Assembly: GCF_014119005.1 (NCBI RefSeq)
Contig: NZ_JACGYX010000002.1
Coordinates: forward strand, 494,337-558,336
Length of the DNA: 64,000 nucleotides
Direction of reading: 5' to 3'
Source: Psychrobacter sp. GP33
GTDB lineage: Bacteria; Pseudomonadota; Gammaproteobacteria; Pseudomonadales; Moraxellaceae
Shown here piece after piece: positions 40,778 through 49,107 of the stretch. The notes under the pieces are model-generated. The model saw only the letters and a list, made by a program, of their open reading frames with translations. It was not told where the DNA came from and did not search any database. Each line of letters starts with the position of its first letter. The stretch's first letter is position 1. Made by a program: the position numbers and the translations under genes.

Positions 40778-42988
40778 GTGTCTGCACCATTAGGGTCAAA
40801 TTTAGAAATTTCCAAAAATAGATATACGGCAATTATTGTCTCTGTCGTTATTTTCTTGCTATTAACCTCAGGGGTTCTATTTACCAGTATTTATAACTCA
40901 CTTAAAATTCGTGATTTACGTGCAGGTACAACATTAAGTGCCAACTTGCGCAGTGATATTCCTCGCCTCACGCAAGAGGTATACCTTCTAAATACCATGC
41001 GCGACCAAAATCAGCTTGCATCAGAGCTTGAGGTGCAAACCAATAAAGTTAATCAGTTGACTCAATCGATTGATAATGAAGTAAAGACACTCGTCGATGG
41101 TGGTAAGGTAAAAGTTCGGGATGAGGAAGATGTCTTTACGCCTTTGACCCAAACAGACCAGGTCGAATATTCACAAAAAACCTTAGCTCTATGGACGCCT
41201 TATAAGGAGGCAGCATTAAAATTTGTTAATGCTGATGCTGCTTTAGATCCTAGCACGTTGGAAAACGAGTTTGGGGATGCAAGCCAGGGGATTTATGATA
41301 ACGCAACGGGTTTGACTGACAGCCTAAGTCATGAAAATGGACAACGAGCAGGTTTCTTAAGAAACTTGCAGATTTTTGGTATCACGTTTGCGATTATTTA
41401 TTTCATTGTTTTCGTACTGTATTTTGTTCGCCGATTAAAAGCTTCAGATAAAGAGCTGATTAGTGCGCGCCGTGAAACGCAAGAAATTATGGAAACAGTT
41501 AATACTGGTCTATTCTTGCTAGATAAAGATTTAAATATTGGTCAGCAATACTCTACCGCTTTAACCAAAATTATTGGCTCTAATCGTTTGGGCGGCGAGA
41601 ACTTTGCCAGTGTACTTCGTGGTCGTATTTCTGATAAAGATCTTAATACCACGCGTCAGTTTATCGAACAGCTATATAATCCACGCGTAAAAGAAAAATT
41701 GGTCGATTCTTTAAACCCTTTACATAAAGTGATGCTTCATGACATCTCTGGCGCACAAGCGTCTGATAGCCGTTATTTAGACTTTAAATTTTCACGTGTT
41801 TATGAAGATAAAGAGATTGCACGTATTTTGGTAAACGTCAGTGACGTATCAGATGCCGTGTATTTAGAACAGCGCTTAGAGAAAGAAAGCGCGCAAAACG
41901 ACATGCAGATTGAGATGTTGACCACGATTTTGAACGTTAACCCAAAAATTATTAATGAGTTTATTGGTAATACTAAGCTGCATATCGATAAGATGAACAA
42001 TATCTTAAAGAACCCAGGTAGCTCGCAATATGAGCTTGAAAGCAAACTCAACGCCATTTATCGTGAGATGCATAGTTTGAAAGGGGAGGCATCCGCGCTT
42101 AAATTGCATAGTTTTACTACTATCGCGTCAGATGCTGAAGACAAGCTAAACGCTCTACAAAATCAAGGCAAGCTTGCAGGTAACGACTTCTTGCCGCTGA
42201 CTGTACATTTGGATGAGCTACTTAGCTTATCAAATACTATTGATACCTTAGGTCAACGTATTAACCAAGGATCTATGGCTAACATCAGTACTCCAATCCC
42301 TACAGAAAAACCGGTACCAGCTGTTGGACACGAGTGGGATACTATAAACACTGGTAATCGTAACGCTCTGAATACTAATAATCTATTAGATGACGTAAAC
42401 ATCAGTTTTGGGGAAGAAAAAGAAACTGATTCAGACAGTCATTTATTACCTTATTACCAAGATTTTGCCGCGCAAATTGCTGAGCGTCAAGGCAAGCAAG
42501 TGAAGCTTAACTTAGAATCAGTCGCACAGGTAAGTATTCCTACTCATCTGAAAAAAGCGGTTAAAGATATCAGTATTCAACTCCTGCGTAACGCCGTCGT
42601 TCATGGTATTGAAGACGTTCATACTCGTACCGCGGCAGGAAAACCTGCTACTGGTGTCATTGACTTACAAATGAAAAATGATGGGCAAAACTTTATCATG
42701 ATCCTACAGGATGATGGACAGGGCATCGATTTCGAGAGTATTCGCAACAAATTAGTAGCTATGGGACGCATTGATGCCCAAAGTGCACCGCAGCTTGAAC
42801 GTAATGAGCTATTGAAATATTTATTTTCATCTGGCTTCTCAACCAAAGATACGGCTGATGAAGATGGCGGTCGTGGTGTTGGATTAGATATTATCAAAGC
42901 TCAAGTGCAAGAATATGACGGTAAGCTTAATGTAAATAGTGAATTTGGTAAGATGACCCGTTTTGTCATCACTTTGCCTGCTGCTTAA
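40778..42988 (+). CDS. Membrane-bound CheA-like histidine kinase with internal Hpt domain
   Basis: The start is GTG 40778, with AAGGAAG six bases upstream. Order: one membrane helix (~20-42), a helical periplasmic sensor (~43-198), a second helix (~199-220), a PAS-like region (VNTGLFLLDKDLNIGQQYS...), and an Hpt domain with phosphoacceptor H432 in EMHSLKGEASALKL. A linker follows, then a CheA-type ATPase domain: N605 in LLRNAVVHGIED, DDGQGID, GFSTKDTADEDGGRGVGLDII. The Hpt and ATPase motifs are CheA-like, but there is no CheW-like C-terminal domain, so it cannot dock to a receptor array in the usual way; it carries its own sensor. It is first of a four-gene operon. Confidence 0.88.
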   Translation: MSAPLGSNLEISKNRYTAIIVSVVIFLLLTSGVLFTSIYNSLKIRDLRAGTTLSANLRSDIPRLTQEVYLLNTMRDQNQLASELEVQTNKVNQLTQSIDNEVKTLVDGGKVKVRDEEDVFTPLTQTDQVEYSQKTLALWTPYKEAALKFVNADAALDPSTLENEFGDASQGIYDNATGLTDSLSHENGQRAGFLRNLQIFGITFAIIYFIVFVLYFVRRLKASDKELISARRETQEIMETVNTGLFLLDKDLNIGQQYSTALTKIIGSNRLGGENFASVLRGRISDKDLNTTRQFIEQLYNPRVKEKLVDSLNPLHKVMLHDISGAQASDSRYLDFKFSRVYEDKEIARILVNVSDVSDAVYLEQRLEKESAQNDMQIEMLTTILNVNPKIINEFIGNTKLHIDKMNNILKNPGSSQYELESKLNAIYREMHSLKGEASALKLHSFTTIASDAEDKLNALQNQGKLAGNDFLPLTVHLDELLSLSNTIDTLGQRINQGSMANISTPIPTEKPVPAVGHEWDTINTGNRNALNTNNLLDDVNISFGEEKETDSDSHLLPYYQDFAAQIAERQGKQVKLNLESVAQVSIPTHLKKAVKDISIQLLRNAVVHGIEDVHTRTAAGKPATGVIDLQMKNDGQNFIMILQDDGQGIDFESIRNKLVAMGRIDAQSAPQLERNELLKYLFSSGFSTKDTADEDGGRGVGLDIIKAQVQEYDGKLNVNSEFGKMTRFVITLPAA

Positions 42989-43008
42989 TTAAGGACAATA
43001 AAAAAGCT

Positions 43009-43371
43009 ATGTATAAATTAATGATTGTTGATGATTCAAATATTATTCGTAACCGTATTCAGCGCGCTTATGATTCAGGAAAATTCATGTTAGTTGCTAC
43101 AGCGACCAGTGGTGTGCAAGCGATTGAAAAATTCAATGTACATCGCCCTGATGTCATCACTATGGATTTGACCATGCCACAAATGGATGGACTAGAATGC
43201 ATTGAGCGAATCATCGCCTTAGACCCTGATGTTCGTATCTTAGTGGTATCAGCATTATCTGATAAAGCCACTGGTATTCAAGCCTTATCTTTAGGTGCCA
43301 GTGGATTTTTATGTAAACCTTTTTCGGCAGAAGAGCTGGCAGAGTCTTTATATGAATTGATGCAGGACTAA
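43009..43371 (+). CDS. CheY-like single-domain response regulator
   Basis: This 120-residue receiver has no output domain. The acidic pocket (MIVDDS), the phosphoacceptor D53 in ITMDLTMPQMDG, the switch Ser in VVSALSD and K in CKPFS are all present, so it should be phosphorylated. The likely donor is the kinase whose gene ends 20 bases upstream. It has the size and fold of CheY. Its target is unknown; the CheX-like proteins encoded next are the natural candidates for partner or phosphatase. Confidence 0.93.
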   Translation: MYKLMIVDDSNIIRNRIQRAYDSGKFMLVATATSGVQAIEKFNVHRPDVITMDLTMPQMDGLECIERIIALDPDVRILVVSALSDKATGIQALSLGASGFLCKPFSAEELAESLYELMQD

Positions 43372-43418
43372 TCTGGGCGGATGCCTTAAGCTGACACTTA
43401 ATGAAAGAATAAAAAACT

Positions 43419-43868
43419 ATGAAAGAACAAAAACTACAGATTTTCTTGAACATTGTTACCAATTATTTTAATCAATTCGGTGGTGAAGAGCTGGTCGTTG
43501 ATACTCCTTACTTGTTAGAGAATCAGCAGCCTAAAGTCCATGATTATACCGGTGTGATTGGGATATCAGGAGTTCAAAAAGGCGTGGTCTATTTCTCAGC
43601 AACACGTGAGATATTATCTCGTATTCTTGACAGTATGGGCGAACCTGATAAGAGTGAAGATAATTTTGTTGACTTGGTTGGCGAAGTGGCTAATACCATT
43701 GCGGGCAATGCACGCAATGAGTTTGGTGCAAGCTTCCATATCTCGGTACCCTTTGTCTTTAAAGGCTCACCGCAAAGCATTATTTTACCAAAAGATGAGC
43801 GCTCTTTTATTATTCCCGTTACTTGGTATGGTCAAGTTGGGGAGATTGTGGTTTGTCTACAGAACTAA
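43419..43868 (+). CDS. CheX-like protein 1 (putative response-regulator phosphatase)
   Basis: This 149-residue protein has the CheX/CheC-type fold signature. The catalytic helix reads VDLVGEVANTIAGNARNEFG, with E89 and N92 in the EXXN arrangement that attacks phosphorylated CheY in known CheX. Flanking strands (YTGVIGISGVQKGVVYFSATREIL) also fit. It probably dephosphorylates the adjacent receiver. It is clearly paralogous to the next gene: both have DTPYL near residue 30, MGEPD, and the same active-site helix. It lies 47 bases after the response regulator. Confidence 0.85.
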   Translation: MKEQKLQIFLNIVTNYFNQFGGEELVVDTPYLLENQQPKVHDYTGVIGISGVQKGVVYFSATREILSRILDSMGEPDKSEDNFVDLVGEVANTIAGNARNEFGASFHISVPFVFKGSPQSIILPKDERSFIIPVTWYGQVGEIVVCLQN

Positions 43869-43908
43869 ACCGCATCCGCCTAGACAATAAGTATGGACAA
43901 GAAATATT

Positions 43909-44358
43909 ATGGTAAATGTAGAGAAATTAGGTGTGTTCTTGACCTCGATTAGCTCGTTTTTCTCGCAAATTGATAATACAAAAGTGGTAATTGATACGCC
44001 TTATTTAAATAATAATAGAAGTGCAATTGGCTTTGATTATAGTGGTGTGATCAAAATATCAGGGCCGTTAGAGGGCTGTGTTTATGTGAGCGCGCCAAGT
44101 ACCTTGCTGCGAGAATTACTCAAGGTAATGGGTGAACCTGATTCATCCTTAAGCATGATGAAGGACTTATTGGGTGAAATGGCAAATACCATTTCAGGCA
44201 ATGCGCGTACAGAGTTTGGTGCCGACTTTATTATTACCCCGCCAAAGGTTGTAGAGGGCGTACCCGGGTTGTCTTACTTACCAAAAGAGCGGCAAAGCTA
44301 CATCACGCCTTTCACTTGGCGTGGTTATCAGGCTATGATTGGTATCTGTATCGCCTGA
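43909..44358 (+). CDS. CheX-like protein 2 (putative response-regulator phosphatase)
   Basis: This second CheX-like protein has exactly the same length (149) as its neighbour. The active-site helix DLLGEMANTISGNARTEFG keeps E90 and N93, so it may also be an active phosphatase. Shared elements are VVIDTPYL, DYSGVIKISG, LLKVMGEPD and the final strand order. The N- and C-terminal parts have diverged strongly, so this is an old duplication rather than a recent one. CheX works as a homodimer, and a heterodimer of the two is possible. It ends the operon, with a terminator just after. Confidence 0.85.
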   Translation: MVNVEKLGVFLTSISSFFSQIDNTKVVIDTPYLNNNRSAIGFDYSGVIKISGPLEGCVYVSAPSTLLRELLKVMGEPDSSLSMMKDLLGEMANTISGNARTEFGADFIITPPKVVEGVPGLSYLPKERQSYITPFTWRGYQAMIGICIA

Positions 44359-44376
44359 ATTTAATAATTTATTGAT

Positions 44377-44407
44377 AAAAAAGCGGCGTTAATACGGCGC
44401 TTTTTTT
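44377..44407 (+). terminator. Rho-independent terminator of the Che-like operon
   Basis: AAAAAAGCG pairs with CGCTTTTTT, with weaker inner pairs, followed by T. It lies about 20 bases after the stop of the second CheX-like gene. Confidence 0.75.
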
Positions 44408-44493
44408 ATGCTCAGCTGTTTTTGCCATCACTTTATAGTTTTAAATGTCCTGCTATAACACTAACAAATGGCTGGAGCTTAACGGTCATTATA

Positions 44494-44502
44494 TGGTAAA
44501 AT
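44494..44502 (+). promoter_or_regulatory. Likely promoter of rpsB-tsf
   Basis: An extended -10 element, TGGTAAAAT, is followed within ten bases by a GC-rich discriminator (GCGCGACC), typical of growth-rate-controlled promoters. I see no strong -35. The leader to the rpsB start is about 215 bases, long enough for the S2 autoregulation known in gammaproteobacteria. Confidence 0.5.
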
Positions 44503-44726
44503 ATAGCGCGACCATTTTAGAGTGTGCTTTCATACACTAACTATGGCTCAATTTAAATCAACCAATGACACACACATCATGGTAAAAAATTGCTGGGTGT
44601 TTGGTGACTTGATTAATTTGCATGATTAGTTACGCTTTTTTAAGTGTTTATCCTATGCAAATGCGTGTCACTAAATAGGCAGTTTTTGTGATGTGGAGGC
44701 ATAACCCAACCAACAGGACATATCTA

Positions 44727-45536
44727 ATGGCTACAAAGAATCCAACAAAAATCGAGATGCGTGACTTACTACAAGCTGGCGCTCACTTTGGTCACCAAAC
44801 TCGCTTTTGGAATCCAAAAATGGGACCGTACATCTTTGGTGCGCGTAACAAAATTCATATCATTAACCTAGAGCATACTGTAAAAGCTTTCAATGAAGCG
44901 CTTACTTATGTGAACAGCTTGGCAAGTAAGAAAAACAAAGTATTATTTGTTGGTACCAAACGCGCAGCAAGCGGCGTTATCCGTGAGCAAGCAGCACGTG
45001 CTGGTATGCCTTATGTTGACCATCGCTGGTTGGGTGGTATGTTGACTAACTGGAAAACCCTTCGCCAATCAATCAATCGTCTAAAAGAGCTTGAAAAACA
45101 AGCAGAAGACGGTACATTTGCGAAGCTAACCAAACGTGAAGCGCTAGAGCGTACTCGCGATATGGAAAAGCTTGAGCGTTCATTGGGCGGTATCAAAGAC
45201 ATGGGCGGTCTACCTGACGCAATCTTCGTAGTAGACGTGGATCATGAAGCGATTGCTATCAAAGAAGCTAAAAATCTAGGTATCCCAGTTATCGGTATTG
45301 TTGATACCAACTCTAGCCCAGATAACGTTGATTACATCATCCCAGCAAACGATGATGCTATCCGTGCTGTGACTTTGTACGTAACTTCTATGGCTGATGC
45401 AATCATCGCCGGTAAAGAATACGCGCAAACTCAAGCTGGTGGTAAAGCTGAACAAGCACAAGATGCAGAGCAAGCGCCTGCTGTTGAAGAAACGGCTGAC
45501 GCTCAAACTGAAGAAGCGGCAACTCCAGCAGAATAA
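44727..45536 (+). CDS. rpsB: 30S ribosomal protein S2
   Basis: S2 is a late-assembling protein of the small ribosomal subunit that helps recruit S1. The start is ATG 44727 ([24 protein letters not shown]), with AGGA eight bases upstream. The conserved parts include [47 protein letters not shown] and [22 protein letters not shown]. The C-terminus is a ~30-residue Ala/Glu/Gln-rich tail not found in E. coli S2, giving 269 residues. It is followed by tsf, the standard pair. Confidence 0.97.
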   Translation: MATKNPTKIEMRDLLQAGAHFGHQTRFWNPKMGPYIFGARNKIHIINLEHTVKAFNEALTYVNSLASKKNKVLFVGTKRAASGVIREQAARAGMPYVDHRWLGGMLTNWKTLRQSINRLKELEKQAEDGTFAKLTKREALERTRDMEKLERSLGGIKDMGGLPDAIFVVDVDHEAIAIKEAKNLGIPVIGIVDTNSSPDNVDYIIPANDDAIRAVTLYVTSMADAIIAGKEYAQTQAGGKAEQAQDAEQAPAVEETADAQTEEAATPAE

Positions 45537-45627
45537 ATTGCTGACTGATATAGTTTAACGTTGTAATGATGGATGTCTTGATAGATTATCAATGAGCCAC
45601 CATATAACGTGACTAACAGTATATATG

Positions 45628-45673
45628 TTAACAATAGGCATGATGTAGTATTACTCATCATGCCTTATTGTTA
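45628..45673 (+). promoter_or_regulatory. Long hairpin between rpsB and tsf
   Basis: TTAACAATA plus GGCATGATG pairs with CATCATGCC plus TATTGTTAA, with a single bulged T. The stem is about 18 bp with a loop of ten. No T run follows (AAGACG comes next), so it is not a strong terminator. It may act as a partial attenuator or RNA processing site that sets the S2 to EF-Ts ratio; that is inference. Confidence 0.6.
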
Positions 45674-45745
45674 AGACGCTACACAGAATTTAAGTGCGTT
45701 TAGATATCCTGCACTCCCATACATAACAATAGTAAGGTAACTCTT

Positions 45746-46630
45746 ATGTCAGAAGTAAAAGTATCTGCCAAAATGGTAAAAGAATTGCGCGACCGTACTG
45801 GTCTTGGCATGATGGAATGTAAAAAAGCGTTAGAAGAGTCAAATGGTGATGTTGAAACTGCCATTGATAACCTACGTAAATCAGGTCAAGCGAAAGCCGC
45901 TAAAAAAGCCGGTAACATCGCAGCTGACGGCGCTATCATTATCGCTCAAGGCGATAATAAAGCCTTCTTATTAGAAGTAAACTGCCAAACTGATTTCGTT
46001 GCAAAAGACGAAAACTTCACTGCATTTGCAGAAACAGTAGCGAATATTGCATTAGAAAATAATGTGACTGACGTAGCCGCTATCGCTGAATTGCCATATG
46101 GCAACGGTCAGACTGTTGAAGAAGCTCGCGTATCTTTGGTACAAAAAATCGGTGAAAACATTCAAGTACGCCGCGTTGAAGTACTTGAAGGTAGTAATCT
46201 TGCATCATACCGTCATGGTCTACGCATTGGTGTTGTTGTGTCTTTTGAAGGTGGCAATGCAGAAACTGGCAAAAGCCTTGCTATGCACATCGCAGCATTC
46301 AACCCTGTAGCTGTAGATGATAACGACGTTGCTGCTGACGTATTGGCGCGCGAAAAAGACATCATCGAAGCCAAAGCACGTGAATCTGGTAAGCCTGACA
46401 ACATCGTTGAAAAAATGATCGAAGGCGGTCTACGTAAATACCTAGACGAAGTAACTTTACTACGTCAGCCATACGTCATGGACAATGAGAAAAAAGTTGG
46501 TGACGTACTAAAAGCTGAAGGCGTAAAAGTACTTAGCTTTAAACGTTTAGAAGTTGGCGAAGGCATCGAGAAAAAACAAGAAGATTTTGCTGCTGAAGTT
46601 GCCGCAGCCCAAGCAGCTGCTAATCAGTAA
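45746..46630 (+). CDS. tsf: Elongation factor Ts
   Basis: EF-Ts exchanges GDP for GTP on EF-Tu. The N-terminal UBA-like domain carries the hallmark [23 protein letters not shown]. The core has [14 protein letters not shown] (TDFV contacts EF-Tu), AMHIAAFNP, and the coiled-coil/C-terminal part [19 protein letters not shown]. The length of 294 is typical. AAGG lies upstream of the start. It is transcribed with rpsB and closed by a very strong terminator. Confidence 0.97.
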   Translation: MSEVKVSAKMVKELRDRTGLGMMECKKALEESNGDVETAIDNLRKSGQAKAAKKAGNIAADGAIIIAQGDNKAFLLEVNCQTDFVAKDENFTAFAETVANIALENNVTDVAAIAELPYGNGQTVEEARVSLVQKIGENIQVRRVEVLEGSNLASYRHGLRIGVVVSFEGGNAETGKSLAMHIAAFNPVAVDDNDVAADVLAREKDIIEAKARESGKPDNIVEKMIEGGLRKYLDEVTLLRQPYVMDNEKKVGDVLKAEGVKVLSFKRLEVGEGIEKKQEDFAAEVAAAQAAANQ

Positions 46631-46708
46631 TTGCTAGGTTGAGAATTGGATTTAGTTAAATGCTATTAAGTTAAGTAATACCTAATTTGATAGTTCTTAG
46701 CTAAATAT

Positions 46709-46753
46709 TGATATAAAAAAGCCCGCTATATGATAACGGGCTTTTTTATATCA
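46709..46753. terminator. Bidirectional terminator between tsf and the transglycosylase gene
   Basis: A perfect 17-bp inverted repeat, TGATATAAAAAAGCCCG/CGGGCTTTTTTATATCA, has a loop of 11. It works on both strands and serves both convergent genes. Confidence 0.92.
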
Positions 46754-46775
46754 ATGATAAATCTATTAGATAGTG

Positions 46776-47627
46776 TTAGCGTAATGCAGCATACGCAGAA
46801 TTAGAGTAACTGGCACGACCGCTACTATTACTATTACTATTATTATTGGTACCATAACTGACTCTAACCGCGCCACCATCGTTAGATGCTTGTGCCGGAA
46901 TATTATTCGCATTCATGCCACCATTGCCAAATAGGCTAGCATCATTTTTATACAGACTATTATATCGACTCATGACTGATTTAACGTAATTGCGGGTTTC
47001 TTTAAACGGTGGAATGCCGTTGTATTTATCGACATTACCTTCACCAGCATTATAACCAGCTACTGCATATTCCACTCTATTATTAAAGCGGCGCATCAGC
47101 CAAGCTAAATATTTAGCAGAACCTTCGATATTCTCAGAAGGGTTCCAAGCATTACTGACTTTAAAGCGTCGTGCGGTCGCTGGCATGAGCTGCATCAGCC
47201 CTTGCGCCCCTACAGGAGAGCGTGCATTTGGGTTAAATGAAGACTCAGTATGCATCATTGCTTTTAGCAGCGCGGGGTCTATACCATGACGCTGGGCTGA
47301 ATCACGAATGTAGCTGTCATAAGCATTGCGGCTATTACTATTACTTGTGGTGCTGCTGCCATAAATTTGATTACTGATATTATCAGTATAGGTGTTACTA
47401 CTATTATCGTTACGATAATACGTTTCTCTGACTTTTTTATTGTACTTGTCAAATTTACCACTAGGCTGGACATTAGTCAGTAATACTTGACCACGCTTAT
47501 CTTTATAAATAGCCACACTGGCAGCTTGAGCGGTGGTAACTGTGGTTAATGCAAGGGTAGATAGGGTGAGTGTAGTAAGTAGAGCAGAGGGCAGCCGACG
47601 GCTAAAAAAAGTGGTAACATTCATCAT
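46776..47627 (-). CDS. Soluble lytic transglycosylase-like protein (SLT domain)
   Basis: The enzyme family cleaves peptidoglycan between MurNAc and GlcNAc. The preferred start is ATG 47627 or 47624 (MMNVTTFFSRRL); it gives a signal peptide ending TTVTTAQA. A longer frame to 47738 has no role for its extra 37 residues. A DUF4124-like segment follows (IYKDKRGQVLLTN), then an Asn/Ser-rich linker. The SLT domain has catalytic E128 in MMHTESSFNPNARSPVGAQGLMQLMPATA and the VEYAVAGYNAGEGNVDKYNGIPPF block. The C-terminal tail is Asn/Ser-rich. It is periplasmic and has 283 residues. Confidence 0.9.
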   Translation of the reverse strand: MMNVTTFFSRRLPSALLTTLTLSTLALTTVTTAQAASVAIYKDKRGQVLLTNVQPSGKFDKYNKKVRETYYRNDNSSNTYTDNISNQIYGSSTTSNSNSRNAYDSYIRDSAQRHGIDPALLKAMMHTESSFNPNARSPVGAQGLMQLMPATARRFKVSNAWNPSENIEGSAKYLAWLMRRFNNRVEYAVAGYNAGEGNVDKYNGIPPFKETRNYVKSVMSRYNSLYKNDASLFGNGGMNANNIPAQASNDGGAVRVSYGTNNNSNSNSSGRASYSNSAYAALR

Positions 47628-47990
47628 ATAGATATCACTTGTTATCGAATAATAGTAACGTGCCGCGCCAATCATGACAGTGTATAGCAGGGCAATACGT
47701 TTACCGTAATTGTCAGTATGCATATAAATTACTGACAAAACTTACGAAAGACAATTGTAATGGATACAAAAGATAATAGCTGCTTACTATAGCATAAAAT
47801 AACTTTTTGCCCTATTTTGTTACTTGAAAAGCCTATGAAAACCAAGATTGATTTGTAAAAAGGTGAAACAAATCAAAATCCTAGCGATTAGTATAGTAAG
47901 AGTTAGGTGTTCAAGACTTGCATTTTGAGATATTTAATTGGTGCGTTAGGCGCACTAGAATAACCAATAAATATAAAGAATCCAATCTAT
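47628..47990. other. Spacer between the transglycosylase gene and the lrgB pseudogene
   Basis: This AT-rich DNA of about 360 bases shows no frame of note. It should hold the transglycosylase promoter. Confidence 0.4.
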
Positions 47991-48643
47991 TTAAATACCA
48001 AAAGTGCTAACAAATATAGGTATCCATATTGCTGTAAGTAGACCATTTACAGCAAATTCAAACGCTGCATAGCGTCCCGCCGTATGACTGATTTGCCATG
48101 CCTCAACCGTACCAAAACGTGAGCGGTGAGCCCTAATGCCAACCCTTTAGCGCGGTCGTCTTTGACATTACGGAATAGTACGGGCGCAAAGGTTGCACCG
48201 ATAAGACCGGACACAATAATGATAAGGTTAGCGAATGCTAAAGGTACTTTGATGAGGCTAGCAACACTTAAGCCAATTGGCGTACTAACTGAGCGTGTTG
48301 CAAACGCCAGTAACGTGTCATGGCTGAGTGAGAACAGATACGCCAGTCCCATCGGTAATAAAGCACCACCCACGCTGGCTATGACCACAATAATAATCAG
48401 CTGCTTGATCGGTAATCCTTTAAAATCCATAGCCGCCAACAATAATACCAGTAACACTGTCACATAACCCAGTGAGTTGTCAAAAACGGGTTTTGCTACA
48501 CTATAATAGTGGTTGTAATCCCATCGAAAAATGAATAGGAAAAGAACGCCCAGCGCCATTGCGGTAATGACCATCGGCAGTCACGGCACGCGCTTTGCTA
48601 GGATACGGGCAAAAATGAAAAGCCACTGTCGACCAATAAAGTA
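47991..48643 (-). pseudogene. Decayed lrgB-type gene (frameshift and nonsense)
   Basis: LrgB/CidB-type proteins are multi-pass membrane proteins linked to murein hydrolase control or export of small acids. An intact stretch (48047-48574) encodes helices and the family core RSVSTPIGLSVAS and GLIGATFAPVLFRNVKDDRAKGLALGLTAHV. At 48112-48113 one G (minus strand) appears lost: in the next frame the protein resumes as GTVEAWQISHTAGRYAAFEF to a stop at 47991. Upstream, the N-terminal frame (WLFIFARILAKRVP) meets a TGA at 48581-48583, probably once a Trp codon, and then LPMVITAM continues. Two independent lesions show it is not functional. Confidence 0.85.
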
Positions 48644-48744
48644 TTACTCGCTCGAGTCAGCCAACTTGGCAACCCTGTAAGCATGCGCCAGCTCATTAAA
48701 ATGATAAACATCACCACCACATTTGCAGCTTTTTTAATGCCAAA
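48598..48744 (-). pseudogene. Remnant of an lrgA/cidA-type gene
   Basis: Forty-nine codons between two stops encode KKAANVVVMFIILMSWRMLTG then LPSWLTRASNTLLVDSGFSFLPV. This resembles the C-terminal half of LrgA/CidA holin-like proteins (A..LL...-F.PV pattern). It lies immediately upstream of the lrgB pseudogene on the same strand, the usual lrgA-lrgB order. No start or full-length frame remains further upstream. The identification rests on a short match and on context. Confidence 0.4.
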
Positions 48745-49027
48745 CTAATCACAAACGATGACCGCTGATTCGCGTACCACGATGACAATCATTAAGGTGA
48801 GAAGAATATCAAGCTACAAAGGGAGGCGAGAGGATTAAATCGGCTTCATAAATAGTTAATCCTTGCCAAATTGACAATCGATTGAAGATGGAAGTAGAAC
48901 TAAGGAATGTGAGGAGGTTAGTCAAGTAAAGATAGCCATACTTGCTAATACCATATGCTGACAGGGCCATACAGTTATAAACTTTACAGTGCTTTCAGAG
49001 TCGTAATTAGTGCTAAAAAATTGTATG
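48745..49027. other. Degraded region upstream of the lrgAB remnant
   Basis: This stretch has no intact frame. Short runs on the minus strand read like fragments of hydrophobic protein (LTLMIVIVV near 48790-48820), in keeping with further lrgA decay. It is otherwise featureless. Confidence 0.3.
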
Positions 49028-49084
49028 AAAAAAGGTCTGATGGTATCCACTATGAAAAATAATGAAAACCGTCAGACCTTTAAT
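49028..49084 (-). terminator. Rho-independent terminator after hflX
   Basis: AAAGGTCTGA pairs with TCAGACCTTT, extended by GGT/ACC past one mismatch. A loop of about 25 bases and a T run follow on the minus strand, close to the hflX stop at 49108. Confidence 0.75.
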
Positions 49085-49107
49085 TAAATCTAAGCTATTA
49101 CGAAGCG

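Noticed and set aside
40603..40832. Two short minus-strand frames (68-70 codons) overlapping the kinase start
   Set aside because: They lie in AT-rich noncoding DNA and run into the kinase gene on the other strand, lack ribosome binding sites, and their products look like chance sequence.
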